Source: Ligustrum vulgare (Eukaryota; Streptophyta; Magnoliopsida; Lamiales; Oleaceae). From it: a stretch of 64,000 bases of DNA. Position numbers and translations under genes: made by a program. The notes under the pieces are model-generated. The model did not search any database and was not told where the DNA came from. It saw only the letters and a program-made list of their open reading frames with translations. The stretch covers positions 69,501 to 133,500 of the forward strand of contig OY743169.1 of the NCBI GenBank assembly GCA_963555705.1, given 5' to 3'. How positions within the stretch are numbered: the stretch's first letter is position 1; each line of letters begins with the position of its first letter. This document shows positions 44,894 through 58,500 of the stretch, piece by piece.

Positions 44894-46310
44894 TGTTGGG
44901 AACCCGGGTTGTTCTACTCACAAAAATTGAATTCTTGTGATAGATCATCCCATTACAAGATTTTCTGTTCTATGTATTCAACTTGGAATAAATAATATTG
45001 TGCACATAAAACGATTTTGAGAAGATTACCCTTGTAGCGTGCTTTACAATAATCTTCATCGACTGCTGCTTGATTCCACCAAAGCTTCAAACCCTCAAGC
45101 TTTCCTCGGTGTTCTCCAATGGCAGTTGTGCAGGTGTGTGGTCACCTTTTTCAAGATCTAGGTTAAACTAGGATTAGGGTTTCTTTGTAAAGAGGAAACA
45201 CACACTACACACTTTAATGTGTGTTTCGCCACTTTGCCAATTAGGTTAAGAAAAATAGTCTTAGGAGACTATTTGTAACATCTTTACACTCCAAAACCCT
45301 ACCAGGCCTAGTACCATAACCCAGGCCCATTTCTGCACAACCCAATACAGGTAAAAAGCATGTATAAACCCATTATAGTGAAGCCACCGAGGGAACCTGA
45401 TCGGACCCAATTAAACTAAGCTCCAATAAATTAATTATGACCCGATCAACTCTTGATCAGTCAAAATTAATTTATTAATCACGTTCTATTCCACTAAAAG
45501 AACGAGATTGCACTCTTAGTAAAATTGAAATTACTGAAACAATTAATCAATAATTATATCCCCTGACTTATCGTTCTTACATGTTACCCCCGTCGATCAA
45601 CTCGAATATTCGGAGTAAGTTAAAATGACCAAAATGCCCTTCTTCGAATATTCATAAATTCTCAACTCTCATCTTCTGTCTGACAGTTCGATGTGATCCC
45701 ATCACATCATAGAATTCAACAGTCACTGTCGAATTACTGAGCTCAGATTCAACTGTCCACTAGAAGAACCAGTGAGATTATGATCATACCTAAAAGGTGA
45801 CGGATTCCATAATACGAATATATGTTCCTCGTTAGTTTACTTTAATTCCCAAAGTACCGAGATATTGATCAGCAATTTGATCTCACCCATTGATACCTCA
45901 AAGAACTTCAAGTTAGTAATCGAAGTCCATTATCCTATTAGGATTAAGGTCCCACGTACAATAATCAAGTGAAATTAAATTTGTATGGTCAATGTCACAA
46001 ATTAATTTCACGTGGTCCCGTCCAATACGTTCCAAACGTACTCTCAATTTTATTACCAAAGTCAAAGATAGACTTTAATAAAATCGAGACGATCTTATCA
46101 AAATAAATTGTCCATATTTATTTACTGATCGTGAACGTTAATTTTAGATCGAATCACAAATTGAATCTTTCCGTGTTTAACAACTTAAACACTCAATTTG
46201 TAATATCAAATCGACCCGTGGACAAACACAACATCATATTAATACAATCAATTAATATTTTACTTTTAAATGTCGTGAATTATACTCTATGGGCATATAT
46301 AATTCCAACA
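44894..46310 (-). repeat. 3' LTR of the 8.66-kb copia-like element
   Basis: 1,417 bp, equal in length to and nearly identical with 52141-53557. Confidence 0.93.
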
Positions 46311-49300
46311 ATCTCCCACTTGCCCTTAGAGTATACATGAAACATCGAATCATCCATCTTGTCAACATCATCATTACACTAATGATTATGTTCTCAACCA
46401 AGATAGTAACTCCTTTCGATGTAAGTCACGGTTGTATAACAAACAATCCAAGATTGTGTTATTCCCAACCAATTAACCACATTATCTCCCAGTTATATTC
46501 CAATTTTGACGACTCTCGAGAATCCTAGTCAAATCAGATCTTAATTAGTTTTAATCCATCAGATCACCAACTAAATAGATAAGCAAATATTTACTCGTTT
46601 TCCAAAAAACGCTTCAGTACGTGCTTTACCTCTATTCAATGATCTGATCCTGGATCAAACTAATAATCACCAATAATATCCCCAACATAAGATATGACCT
46701 ATCTAGTGCAAAGTAAGGCTTCCTATAGCCGAAGCATAAGGAACCTTCTCTATCTTACCATGAGTCTTAAGAGAATACTCATAAGATAGATAAAGTCCAC
46801 AAAGAACATTATTCCTTTTCAAGACTTCAATATTGCAAATGTAGATAGTATCTTATTATTACATGAAACTTGAGACTATTCTATTCCATTTTTTTTTTCT
46901 CCCACTCCGAAAAGTACGGATGTCTAGAAAAATAGACAGTCATCTACAAGTCCTTCATGTCTAATTGCTGGTGCCAATTACTATTTAATGAAAATACTCT
47001 CACACATTAGTAGAGTGTCATTCAAATAAATAGTCGCGAAAACTGACTCATCTTTCTGTATACTCGAGTATACTTAAGATATATCAAGATTTTGATCAAG
47101 AACATGTATCACAATCATTCGATCAAATTCTGTATTCCATATGTTGAACAAATACCCAAATCCAAAGTTGGAAACTTGTAAGTCATGAATTTTACTTTCA
47201 TGGTTTTTAATATGAACTCATCAGATTACACTTTGTAAATGATTTCCTCAAGATGCATTCAAGAAACAACATCTTGACATCCATGTGTCGTACCTCATTT
47301 TGACAATGAACGACAATGGATAAAAGATCCAGGTAAACTGTTGCATGACTATTGGCGAGTAGGGTTTCACAAACCCACAACCATAAGCCTTGCACCAAAG
47401 GTATCAACCTTTCCATCTACCATTCTTTTATCATCTTAAAAATCATCACACCCTATAGGTTTGACCCCATTGGGTGTGTCTACAAATATCCAAACTTTGT
47501 TGGATTACTAGGAATCTAATTCTGAGTTCTCGTTCACCTTCCATGATTTCAATTCCATAACTTCTACCACTTCCCTAAATGAGGAGTCCTTCTCTTATTT
47601 CAGTAGAGACTGTCTAAAAAGACTCTCCGTAGAATAAGCGTCAAGAAGGTGGTCTTACAACCCTCCCACTCCAATTAGTCGCTGGAAGTGTATTTCCATT
47701 ATGTCCAAACAGAGTTACTTCCTCTTCTCCCACTACTTGGTTATATCCCTAATTGGGATCAACCTCTTCACTACCTCTTTATGAACATAAAGAAGAGGCA
47801 GAACAGTGAGAGCAACTTCGACTACAACCTTTGGTTTTTCCCTGTCCATTGGGTTCACCAGGCAAAAATAGTGGTTGAACCACTTGCCTATTTCTCCCAC
47901 TAGGATCAGCAACCATCGGTTCCGTAGGAAGTCCCAAATCATCAAGATTAATTCTATGCGGAAACCTGGAATCAAGTTGTTTGAACCACGTTCTAACATC
48001 TTATCCAATAGAATTTTACTTGTGGATTTGTATTCTTCTATATGCCTTATCCTCTAAGAAAGTCACATTTGTTCTCAACAAATACTTTTTGGACCAGAGG
48101 ACTATAGAAGAAATAATTTCTAGTTTCATTGTATACCTTATATATAATCAAACCTTCATTGTTGCCACCATCTTGTCAATCCTTCCTTTCAGCTTGTGTG
48201 CCAAAAGTCCCCAAATCTGAATGTGGTATAGACTGGGCTTGCACCCATGCCACAACTCTAGGGGTATTTCAGGAAACGAATCAATGGTACTATGCTATGA
48301 AGGAACCTGACTATCTCCGGTGTACATTCCCAAATGAAACTAGTAATGAGGATAACTCATCATTGATTTGGTATTACTTTGTTCTCCTTTTCGATAAATG
48401 GTTCCTAAACTCATATGAGAGATACACAAACCTCGATCAAATCGAAGTATCTCGATTCTCTTAATTACTTCTCAACTTTTGTCCAAAATTTTAGAATTTC
48501 TTCAACATTTTGGATCAATGAGATATTAAGGATAGAATCGAAATCTAGAGTGATCATCAGTAAAAGTGATGAATTACTCACACTCTCTCGTAGCTTGAGT
48601 ATAAAAGAATCCACACATATCAAAGTGTATTAATCCTCAAACTCTTAAATCCATATAATGTATAAGGACTCTTGGTCATATAATCCTCTAAACAAGATTC
48701 AGAAAAACAGTATAGATTCCACCTCAGATCCTTTTGAGGTCCATCCCTTACTAGTATTAAAATCGAGTTTTGGATAAGTGTAACCAAGCCTAAGATCTTA
48801 ATCATTTTACCCTCTAAATAAAATTCAAAAGCCCACATAGATTCCACCTCCAAAATTCATCTGTACTAGTCTTTCAATCTTATTTAGATAAATATGATTA
48901 TCTTAAGATCTTATCAAAGAGTTCATTAATACAAGGAGTCGTCTATCCCTTATCACTTGTAGTAATATTACACTTAGAACCATTTACAAGGCTTTGAGAT
49001 TGTTAACCATTTGTCTCGCAATAATAAGAGCATTATTTAACTTAATTCCAACTAATAACTGGAAATTAAGTGCTAAATAATTCCGCTCAAATAATAAAGA
49101 GACAAAATAACAATTAAATTGTTTCGTAAACATAAAAGCCCTACGGCTCTTTCCATATTACCGTACCCGTGCTTATCCTTATATTATACTCTATCTCATT
49201 GTGTCATTTGGTCACCTAGGACCATATTGCAACAACTTGCAATAGTGATTAGTTACTCTAGAATCTATAATCAAGATAGACTCAATTACTAACCATAACA

Positions 49301-51150
49301 CAATGAATAGAGTCTTACTCCATTATAGAGTTTCCAGGAAAGGCTACTTCCTCATTAGTCCTATCTTTGCTCAAAAGCAAAAAGGTTAGAGGGCCTACCA
49401 TACTATCTGTTGCTTTAAAATAATCTCTTCTCTATGAATAGCTTACATTGAACCTTTCAGGGACACGTTCATCCTGGTGAATATAGTCCACACTGAACCG
49501 CAAGAGCTCATCTTAAAAGATTTCTCAAACATTATGTCACATGAATCAATGTTTGCAAATGGAACCTCCACCACGTTAAAGTGACCAATCATGTTTTACC
49601 AAATGGTCTCTTGCAAAAACGTGATCGGTTCATAAGTAGAGATATATTATAGCTTGATAGCATATTTTGTATAATTAAAATGTTCAAATTATCATAAATA
49701 CCCTTTCATCGAGAAAATAAATATGGTATCCTATTTTGATGTTTTTATTGCGAAGTACTTGACGTGAGAATCAAAATTATGCAATAAACCATCTCATCAA
49801 AATAAAACCATTTTCATTGGAAGATTTATAATTATTTTTGAACAAGGATCTTCTAGCACGAACAAATGTCATAAGTGGAAAAGAATTATAACGAGACATG
49901 TTACAGTTTTCGCAAATTAGTTGGTGATGTCTAAACATATAACTAGTTGTGGAAATACGACATTCAAATAAAATAAATGTATTAAACACGAGTTGCATAA
50001 ATGATTAATACTTTCATATATGATGCATGAAGAAAAATTATGCACAAGTAGACCCAAAACTACTATAATATGACGACAACCTAAAACCCCAAAATCTTAA
50101 ACACATTTCTCTATAGGAGAAATAAATGTGATTTATGGCTAGGCTGGGACCCTCCCACTAAATTAAATATATCTAGCATCTCATGCAATATTTAATTTAT
50201 AGTCGTTAAAATTTGGCCATCATTGACATCGTTTGGATATTCTATAGGAAGTCCCCACGATGTCATTGATTTAAGTTTCTAACCCCTATATTAATAATAT
50301 TTCAAGTACCAAATTAATTATGTCACCTATAGGGTAATCATGATTAATTCACACTTAAAAAATTATCACCTAATTGGGCCCAATCTAGTAACCAAAACAG
50401 TGCAGCCCTCCTATAGGGAGACTAATTAGATTAGCACGAGGCATACACAAATTTTTACTAATAGGCTAATAGGGGAGGCCGTGGGTTCAAAATATTTTGC
50501 ACCCTCACTCACTTAATATTTTGAACTGTTGGGTTTTAATTTAATAATTACCCAATCAATTTTAACTCTTAAAATCAATTTAATTATTAATAAATATATT
50601 TATTTTCTAATCTAATATTTAGAAAAGAAAATAAAATATAAAACAATGCATGACAGTATAGTACCTAGAGCGGTGTTTATGCGATCTACATGACATGTTA
50701 TTTAATGACATTCATTCACAAATTATTAAAGCAATAAATAAATGCGATAATAAAATAAATAAGAACATAATTTATGGCCAAACCTAGACACAAAAATTAC
50801 AAATTAATTAAAGAGTCTATTGAGCCACAAGCCGGCCCAATTCTTCAATTCCCATTTGTAAGTGTCCAGTCCAAAACTGCAAACCTTCAGTCTTCAGCCC
50901 AAAAGTGCAAATCATCAGCCTTCAGCTCAAATGTCAAATTCCAAATGCAGTGATCCAATTAAATATTCCAGCCCATTGTAAAATCTAGTCCACATTGCAT
51001 TGACCCAGCTAAACGATTTAGTCTACATTGCAATTAATTAAAATGAACAATTTTACAATTTCTGGGCCATATTTAATTTCACCCAAATCTGACCCAAAAG
51101 AATATTTAGTGTTCCGGTCCAAAATTTGAATTTGGCTTAACTGAAAATAG
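46311..51150 (-). pseudogene. Decayed copia pol interior
   Basis: The clearest scrap is at 47416-47207: LLSIVVHCQNEVRHMDVKMLFLECIL, matching the RT region where copia elements read a Met-Asp-Val-Lys-x-x-Phe-Leu motif. Other minus-strand frames (such as 48008-47733) are plausible linker remnants between integrase and RT. Stops and shifts are everywhere and no catalytic YVDD is seen. A 49-51 kb stretch is AT-rich and has no recognisable protein. Confidence 0.6.
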
Positions 51151-51169
51151 TATATATTCAGCCCAAACC

Positions 51170-51720
51170 ATTAGACCCATCACTGCAAGGTTGCTGCGTA
51201 ACCTCCAAACCGAGCAAAGATTTCAGCCGCGATTTCAGCCGCTGTCGGGAAGCATCGTCGCCGGAAAAAAAAAGGCATGGGATTGCCTTACCACAGCACC
51301 AGCCTCCGTGTGCCGCCACCACTACCGCCAACAAGGTGGAAAAAAACACCAATGGCAGCAGCGGCAGCACCACGGTGGTGCTGCCCATCTCCCGCAGCGC
51401 TGCACAGGCAGCGGGGCAGCGCTACCATCGCGATCCAGGTGAGATCACGAAGCCAAAGGCGCCGCGATCAACCACCCATCGCAGCGGCATCACCCACAGC
51501 GCTGTCGACCGTGTGCAGCGAGATATGTGGGTTCCACTACCGTCGCGATCGAGCCAAAATAGCAACGCCAAAAGCGCCGCCATTGACCGCCGAGCACATT
51601 GGTAGCACCCACAAGTCCCGACGACTGCCTGCATGTCGTTCATGGTTGATTTCCAGAAATTGCAAGCCAAGTCCTCCTTGTGTTGAGGAAGATGAAGTGA
51701 AGCCCCTATTTCGAAATTGC
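51170..51720 (+). other. GC-rich insert in the leader region of the copia-like element
   Basis: A 550-bp GC-rich stretch in an AT-rich element, with open frames on both strands (plus 51277-51741, 154 codons; minus 51817-51422, 131 codons). The products are rich in Arg, Pro, Ala and Ser and are not recognised. It lies between the decayed pol and the primer site. It may be captured host DNA or a structured leader. Confidence 0.4.
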
Positions 51721-52125
51721 CTTGGAAGTCCTCCAATTTAAAATATGTAGAATTGCCAGTCCACAGAATTTCCAACAGCAATCTTTGAATCCGAAATTGC
51801 AGAATTGGTCCCTTCAATCTGAAACTGCAGATCTAGTCCTCGAATTTTATAATTACAATAGAAATAATACAAACCCTAATTCTATTGCAAAAATAAAAAA
51901 TTCAAAAGGGAAAACATGGAATCGTAATCCACCCCTTTTGTTACAAGACTCGATAATACAAATACAAGATTTCACGACAAGAATCTAAGGCCATAAATTT
52001 GTTCAATAAAAAATATCATTCATTCAATAACAATTAAATCACATAATCCCTAACACCGCTCAACTAACACATGCATATACAAAATAATTTATTCCTAAAT
52101 ACACAAAACAGTATCAAAAAACTGA

Positions 52126-52137
52126 CGCTCTGATACC
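52126..52137 (-). other. Primer binding site of the copia-like element
   Basis: The plus strand reads GCTCTGATACCA, three bases from the LTR at 52141; the minus strand reads TGGTATCAGAGC (initiator tRNA-Met). Confidence 0.9.
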
Positions 52138-52140
52138 AAT

Positions 52141-53557
52141 TGTTGGGAACCCGGGTTGTTCTACTCACAAAAATTGATTTCTTGTGATAGATCATCCCAT
52201 TACAAGATTTTCTGTTCTATGTATTCAACTTGGAATAAATAATATTGTGCACATAAAACGATTTTGAGAAGATTACCCTTGTAGCGTGCTTTACAATAAT
52301 CTTCATCGACTGCTGCTTGATTCCACCAAAGCTTCAAACCCTCAAGCTTTCCTCGGTGTTCTCCAATGGCAGTTGTGCAGGTGTGTGGTCACCTTTTTCA
52401 AGATCTAGGTTAAACTAGGATTAGGGTTTCTTTGTAAAGAGGAAACACACACTACACACTTTAATGTGTGTTTCGCCACTTTGCCAATTAGGTTAAGAAA
52501 AATAGTCTTAGGAGACTATTTGTAACATCTTTACACTCCAAAACCCTACCAGGCCTAGTACCATAACCCAGGCCCATTTCTGCACAACCCAATACAGGTA
52601 AAAAGCATGTATAAACCCATTATAGTGAAGCCACCGAGGGAACCTGATCGGACCCAATTAAACTAAGCTCCAATAAATTAATTATGACCCGATCAACTCT
52701 TGATCAGTCAAAATTAATTTATTAATCACGTTCTATTCCACTAAAAGAACGAGATTGCACTCTTAGTAAAATTGAAATTACTGAAACAATTAATCAATAA
52801 TTATATCCCCTGACTTATCGTTCTTACATGTTACCCCCGTCGATCAACTCGAATATTCGGAGTAAGTTAAAATGACCAAAATGCCCTTCTTCGAATATTC
52901 ATAAATTCTCAACTCTCATCTTCTGTCTGACAGTTCGATGTGATCCCATCACATCATAGAATTCAACAGTCACTGTCGAATTACTGAGCTCAGATTCAAC
53001 TGTCCACTAGAAGAACCAGTGAGATTATGATCATACCTAAAAGGTGACGGATTCCATAATACGAATATATGTTCCTCGTTAGTTTACTTTAATTCCCAAA
53101 GTACCGAGATATTGATCAGCAATTTGATCTCACCCATTGATACCTCAAAGAACTTCAAGTTAGTAATCGAAGTCCATTATCCTATTAGGATTAAGGTCCC
53201 ACGTACAATAATCAAGTGAAATTAAATTTGTATGGTCAATGTCACAAATTAATTTCACGTGGTCCCGTCCAATACGTTCCAAACGTACTCTCAATTTTAT
53301 TACCAAAGTCAAAGATAGACTTTAATAAAATCGAGACGATCTTATCAAAATAAATTGTCCATATTTATTTACTGATCGTGAACGTTAATTTTAGATCGAA
53401 TCACAAATTGAATCTTTCCGTGTTTAACAACTTAAACACTCAATTTGTAATATCAAATCGACCCGTGGACAAACACAACATCATATTAATACAATCAATT
53501 AATATTTTACTTTTAAATGTCGTGAATTATACTCTATGGGCATATATAATTCCAACA
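52141..53557 (-). repeat. 5' LTR of the 8.66-kb copia-like element
   Basis: 1,417 bp with ends TGTTGGGAAC and TTCCAACA, followed by the TCTTG target duplication. Confidence 0.93.
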
Positions 53558-53562
53558 TCTTG

Positions 53563-54622
53563 ATCATTAATGGATAATTTATGCTGTTTTCCTCAGGTGA
53601 TATTATTTTTGAATTAATCAAGAATAAGGTTTTTTCATTTTGGGCAATCTTTGGCTACTGGGAATCTTAATTCCTATAATAATCTATTAAAATGTTTTAA
53701 CTGGTCTATTTGCTTATATGGATCCTTAGATTTTTTAAATCTATCAGGTAACATCTCTCTACTTTACATGTTTCATCTTAGAAAAGATGTATAGTTGTGT
53801 TTAATGAACATTGGTGAAATTGCATTAAGAGATTGTTTGTATCTCTGTAAGAAGGTAAAAAGTAAGGGTCCAGTGTCTTCTATATACTTTCTAAGAGATT
53901 ACTATTTAAAACATGAAATTGAACTTTCATACAATTTTCTTAGCTTTCATTCTTTAATATGAGGAGTTCCCTTTCCAATGTAAAAAACTTCTACGATGGA
54001 TAGGCACAACTTATTTCGTTCCACTTCAAGTTCAAGCCATTTATGCAACTTTAAGAGCTTAGGTTAGGTTAGCTTAGTTTAAATAGATAGCTGAAAGTAT
54101 TTGTTAGAAAATGGAGTTGGGTTTTCAAATTAGTTTTAGATCATTACCTCTGTTGCAACAAACAACGCTTAGTTTCTTTATTTTTTTCATTTTATATTTT
54201 CTTGGCGCAAGTAGTTTTTTGCTCAAATTCTGTTCGATCACTGTTATGTCATCACCCAAGATTCTAACTCAAAGCATTTATAAAATAAGAAGTTTGCCCC
54301 ATACTTCGAAGAATCAGTGAATGGGACAAAATGGCTTCAATGGTGGGATGGGTGTGCTGAAGTTGTTCAAGTTGGAAATAGGTACTGAAGTTATTTTAAA
54401 TTCAATAAATTTCAATTCTTGCTTTGCATTATCATATGTTTGGGCTATGTTTCGTTTTTTTATGGCGGGATGGATTGGGGCGGTGCAATTAATCAATTGT
54501 TAGAATTTAATCCTAAGTTGTAGAAATATGTAATCTAATTCTTGATTTATCAAATTCAAAGACATTGTTCATCTAATCTTTTTCTTTTCCAGTGCAAATT
54601 TTAGAACATCAAGGACTTTTAT
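53563..54622. other. Non-coding AT-rich sequence between two insertions
   Basis: No supportable gene. Short frames of 60-69 codons overlap on both strands and show no family features. Confidence 0.4.
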
Positions 54623-55502
54623 TGATGTGATCCAGACCACGAATACAAGCCCGCACAAAGATCCGTTGATGATCAAAGGGAACCGATGACTCGATTGCAA
54701 ACAAAGAGGTCCAATGAAGCAATGGACAAGCTAGTACAAGAAACAACGGCCAAAACAATGTTCGTGTCATCAAAAGAAGCAAGTTCCATGTTGGGACCAA
54801 GCCAAAACGACGAGTGGATCAACCTCATTCAATGCGTCGAAGAAAATAGTGGAATTTCAATGTTACGGCCGTAACATATATTTCCTCACGGCCGTAACAA
54901 GCTCACTGCTGAAATTCATATTGCGAGGAATTGGGATTACGGCCGTAAAAGCTGGGGATCACGGCCGTAATGAAGGCACTGCTTAAAACTGGAATTTGGA
55001 CGTTTTTGGACTTACGGCCGTAAGTCATATTGTCACGGCCGTAAGTGTGAATCAGTAACAAGGTTACGGCCGTAAGGGAGTTAGTCACGGCCGTAAAAGG
55101 CAATATTCGTAATTTTAGGATTTTTAATTATTTCCTTATTTTTAGGTATTTCTTTCCTAATATAATTGAAAATATTTAGTCAGGTTTTGACCCTATTTAT
55201 AGGGATGTAATTTTCATTATTTTACACACAACTTTGATATTGTAATTGAGAGGCTATTTTGCTTTTACAATCTTATTCTTCATTGAATAAAATCCGAACT
55301 TGCGAGTTACTCTTGTTTGTTCAAATCTCGGTGAGAATTATTATTGCTTGTGATCAAGAGGTCAATATATCCCAGTGATTGTATTGGTTGCTTGGTTCAA
55401 TTAATTTTAATTGGATCCATAAATCGTGGTTTCTTGGTGTTCTTGGGTCGATTTCAATATTTTGTGGGTTGCGTAGCTACAATTACTACGTGGTTTGCAT
55501 CA
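54623..55502 (+). mobile_element. Solo LTR of the TGATGTGATCC gypsy family
   Basis: 880 bp, from TGATGTGATCCAG to GGTTTGCATCA (TGATG/CATCA inverted ends), flanked by a perfect 5-bp duplication TTTAT (54618-54622 and 55503-55507). No internal region or second LTR, so it was left by LTR-LTR recombination. It has the same start and the same palindrome type as the LTR at 14,323. Confidence 0.88.
54863..55096. repeat. Array of eight ACGGCCGT palindromes in the solo LTR
   Basis: 12-bp units alternate TTACGGCCGTAA and TCACGGCCGTAA, with starts at 54863, 54886, 54937, 54959, 55012, 55033, 55064 and 55085. They form four pairs with 21-23 bp between starts inside each pair. TTACGGCCGTAA is a perfect palindrome. 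Confidence 0.92.
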
Positions 55503-55507
55503 TTTAT

Positions 55508-58500
55508 GCTTATATTGTGCTTGTGCTTTGATTGCTTGGTGTAAAAATTAGATGAACAAGTTCAGGAATGCTCAACTATTTTAATACGTAAGGTAGATTA
55601 ACCAAACGATTAATTATAAAACATAGTGCTACTATATTAAATTTCTTTATCTGCTATTATAACAGAGTGGTCTGGCTTATGGATTTTTGCAGTGACTAAG
55701 CTCTGGATATGCAAGTTATGAAAGCCTGTTGCACAGGCAGAATGTTGAAGCATTTTATCCAAATAGTACAGCTTAAGATTGTTTTCCGACTTACCTTATT
55801 CAGGTATAAATAATCAAATTAAAACCTGAGGCTTTTTTTTTTTCTCATTTGATGATTTAAATACAAGTTTAATTTAGGTAGATTATGTTTAGATTCTTTT
55901 CACTCATCTTATATGCTTTAATCATCCTTTATCCTTCTCCGGTATTAATTTTTTTCTGTACGAATTCCTCTTTATCATTGCTCAAGTACCAAGTAGACAA
56001 GTTCGGTGTTCTAATAATTAACATGCTGTCCTGCATGTTAAGTTGTCAACAAATAGGAGTGAATTTATAGGTCTCAAATAGATGATTTTTTGGGGCAAAC
56101 CTGCCTAAGCTTTGAACGAGCTCATGACTGTATATTGGGTTACCAATGTCATGAGTTGGCATTTGTTTGATTTTAGTAGGCTCGATAGTTACAATTATTG
56201 GAATAATAGTATTAGTCGTTCACTTTGGTTACCACCAGATGTTTCATAATTTGAAACCAATCTGATTTTTATTTCAGCTTCTTCTGCAGTCCCCAGTCAT
56301 GTTTACCAGGCTTCATTTATGGTATACCAAATTGTACTTAGAAGAGGAGAGATAATAGATTGTTGAAATTATTTGTGCTTAGCTCATATGCTTCATTGTA
56401 GTTCTCCCACCCACAAAAACACCCTGGACAGAAATTGATCATTGATTTAAAGCACATTTAAAAATAGTCCTCTTTTATACATACAATTTTGGTTATGGAG
56501 TTTCCTTCACACGAAATACTATACTACATCAATAATAAATCAGATTCTTTGGCATTCCTTTTTCTCATCTTAGAATGAGCGTTGGGGAATAATTGAGAGT
56601 GTGTGTGTTCTGCTTCAATAAATGTCAAGAAATAATGTATTATTACAACAATTTTAGATGGGAATCAGAGAGAAGGTTCAATTTTAGATGACCACTTGAC
56701 TTGTGCCAGGTCAAGTAGGTGGGGACCCTTATTGCCAAATATCAGTCAAGTCACTTTCTTTATTTTCTCTATATTTTAATTTGGGTGTCATCCTTCCTCT
56801 TATATTAGGATATTTCAGACTAATGGAAACACAAAAAAATTGGAAATTGTTTTAATCATTTTTCTAGATTAGCTATAAATAAAGTTCATAATGGGGTGGA
56901 AACTTTCATAGGTGAAAGTGAAGTGATGACAAGAGTGTAGATATTTGGATTGTTTAGTGATCTTATGTATGTGTTTGTATGAAGCATTTATAGTCAGATA
57001 GATAAAGATGATTTCTTGGCATCTCTTAAATAGTTCTTTAGTTCTGGGAATTCCATATTCTGATTTTTTAGTTGGCTCTTCTACTTTTGTTTAGATGGTT
57101 TTTTTTTTTTTTTATCTTTTGTGATTATTTTCTTGAAATAATTCTTGGTGGATTTAGTTAGTTGTTTGATTAAACTTGACAATTAAAATCTTCATAGTGT
57201 TAGTTTTAAATGAGTTTTATGTTTGTATCAGTGTAATTACACTTTACCTTGTCATGCTTGATACTTTATGCTCTTAGATAATTTAAATATTTAATATTTA
57301 TTAATCTTCACAGGTTGAGGATTTTAGATATCTTTCTTAGAGTATTGCTGGGTAGTTTAATGTTTTACATGCTTGACGATATAGTTAGAAAAAAATTCAA
57401 CTAATTTAGTTGATTGACAATAGCCTAAATGAATCTATAAGAACCAAAGAGTATAACATGTCTTGATTCTAAGAACTCCAATCTTATGTATAAAAAATAA
57501 AATAAAACCAAGAAAGCAAGAAAATAGAAAACATGAACCTAAAAAAATTTTGGAGTGGGCTTGTGCTAACATGATATTAAGTTTTCTGTATAGTACGATG
57601 TATTTCCCTTATTGCATTTTATAATTATCGTTATTATTTGGGAGTTTTGATTATTTTAGGAATTTTTTCATTGCAGCTTATTGTTGTCATTGTTTTTTTC
57701 CCTTTCTTTTAAGGATTTTATTTTTTGGACAGATTTTATCAGATGAATTTTTTTTTGTTCCAGAAGTTTGTGTACAATTGGTGTTTATTAATTTTCTCAT
57801 TCTTGTTGCATTATCAGAAACAAATTTCCATTACTACAAATCTGGCAGTTGATGAAAGGCCAATATATGATTCTGTAATTATAATTCTACTATGACTTCT
57901 TTGATATTGAAAGTATTTTTCTTAGATTTCTGAAGGAATTTTTTTTGCTGTGAAATGTTTTCATGATACATGCTTAGGTTGTGTTTTCTGGATACTGATG
58001 CTTTCATCTCAGGATGTCAACTTTATTAGTTAAATATTAAGAACCTTTAAATTGAGAATGACCATGAAGTTCCTCGGATCAGTAGCTTGTACTTTCTATA
58101 GACCAAAATATGCTTCTCTAGATATTCACATTATGCTCCATTGGAGATAGACGGTTTTCATGTAAGAAGGTTTTCATTTAAGATATCTTTCAATTAATAT
58201 GCAACTGAATTAGTCAAGCATTGTAAACCCATCACGCAATGGTGGACGTACAAGTTCCATAATGTTTTCTTTCTTTCTTTCTTTCTTTCTTTTTTTCTTT
58301 TTGTGTGTGTGTGTGTGTGTCTAATGACCAGCTTATGAAATGAAGGTCGGAGGAAGTCTGGGTTCGAAAAATATTATCTGAGTTGTTGTCAATTGGCTCT
58401 GTAAAATGAATGTCGTCCAAAATTACGCATTTATTTTTTCATGGAAGCCATATAAGAGCTACAAGTTGAAGTCGAGTGTACTTCAACAAATTTCCATCTC

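Larger units (their letters stand above)
44894..53557 (-). mobile_element. Ty1/copia-like element with near-identical LTRs and decayed coding region
   Basis: The LTRs are 44894-46310 and 52141-53557, each 1,417 bp, TGTTGGGAACCC...TTCCAACA. The target duplication TCTTG is at 44889-44893 and 53558-53562. The primer site TGGTATCAGAGC (minus) is next to the right LTR (52126-52137), and a purine tract (GGGCAAGTGGGAGA on the minus strand) is next to the left LTR, so the element reads minus. I see one base difference between the LTRs (about 44,931 A versus 52,178 T). The 5.8-kb interior keeps only scraps of pol. Confidence 0.92.

Noticed and set aside
53378..53563. 61-codon frame identical to the one at 46131
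   Set aside because: Both lie within the two LTRs of the copia-like element; the identity reflects the LTR repeat.
54863..55096. Satellite or CRISPR-like array
   Set aside because: Units are 12-bp palindromes inside a bounded solo LTR with TSD, in paired spacing.
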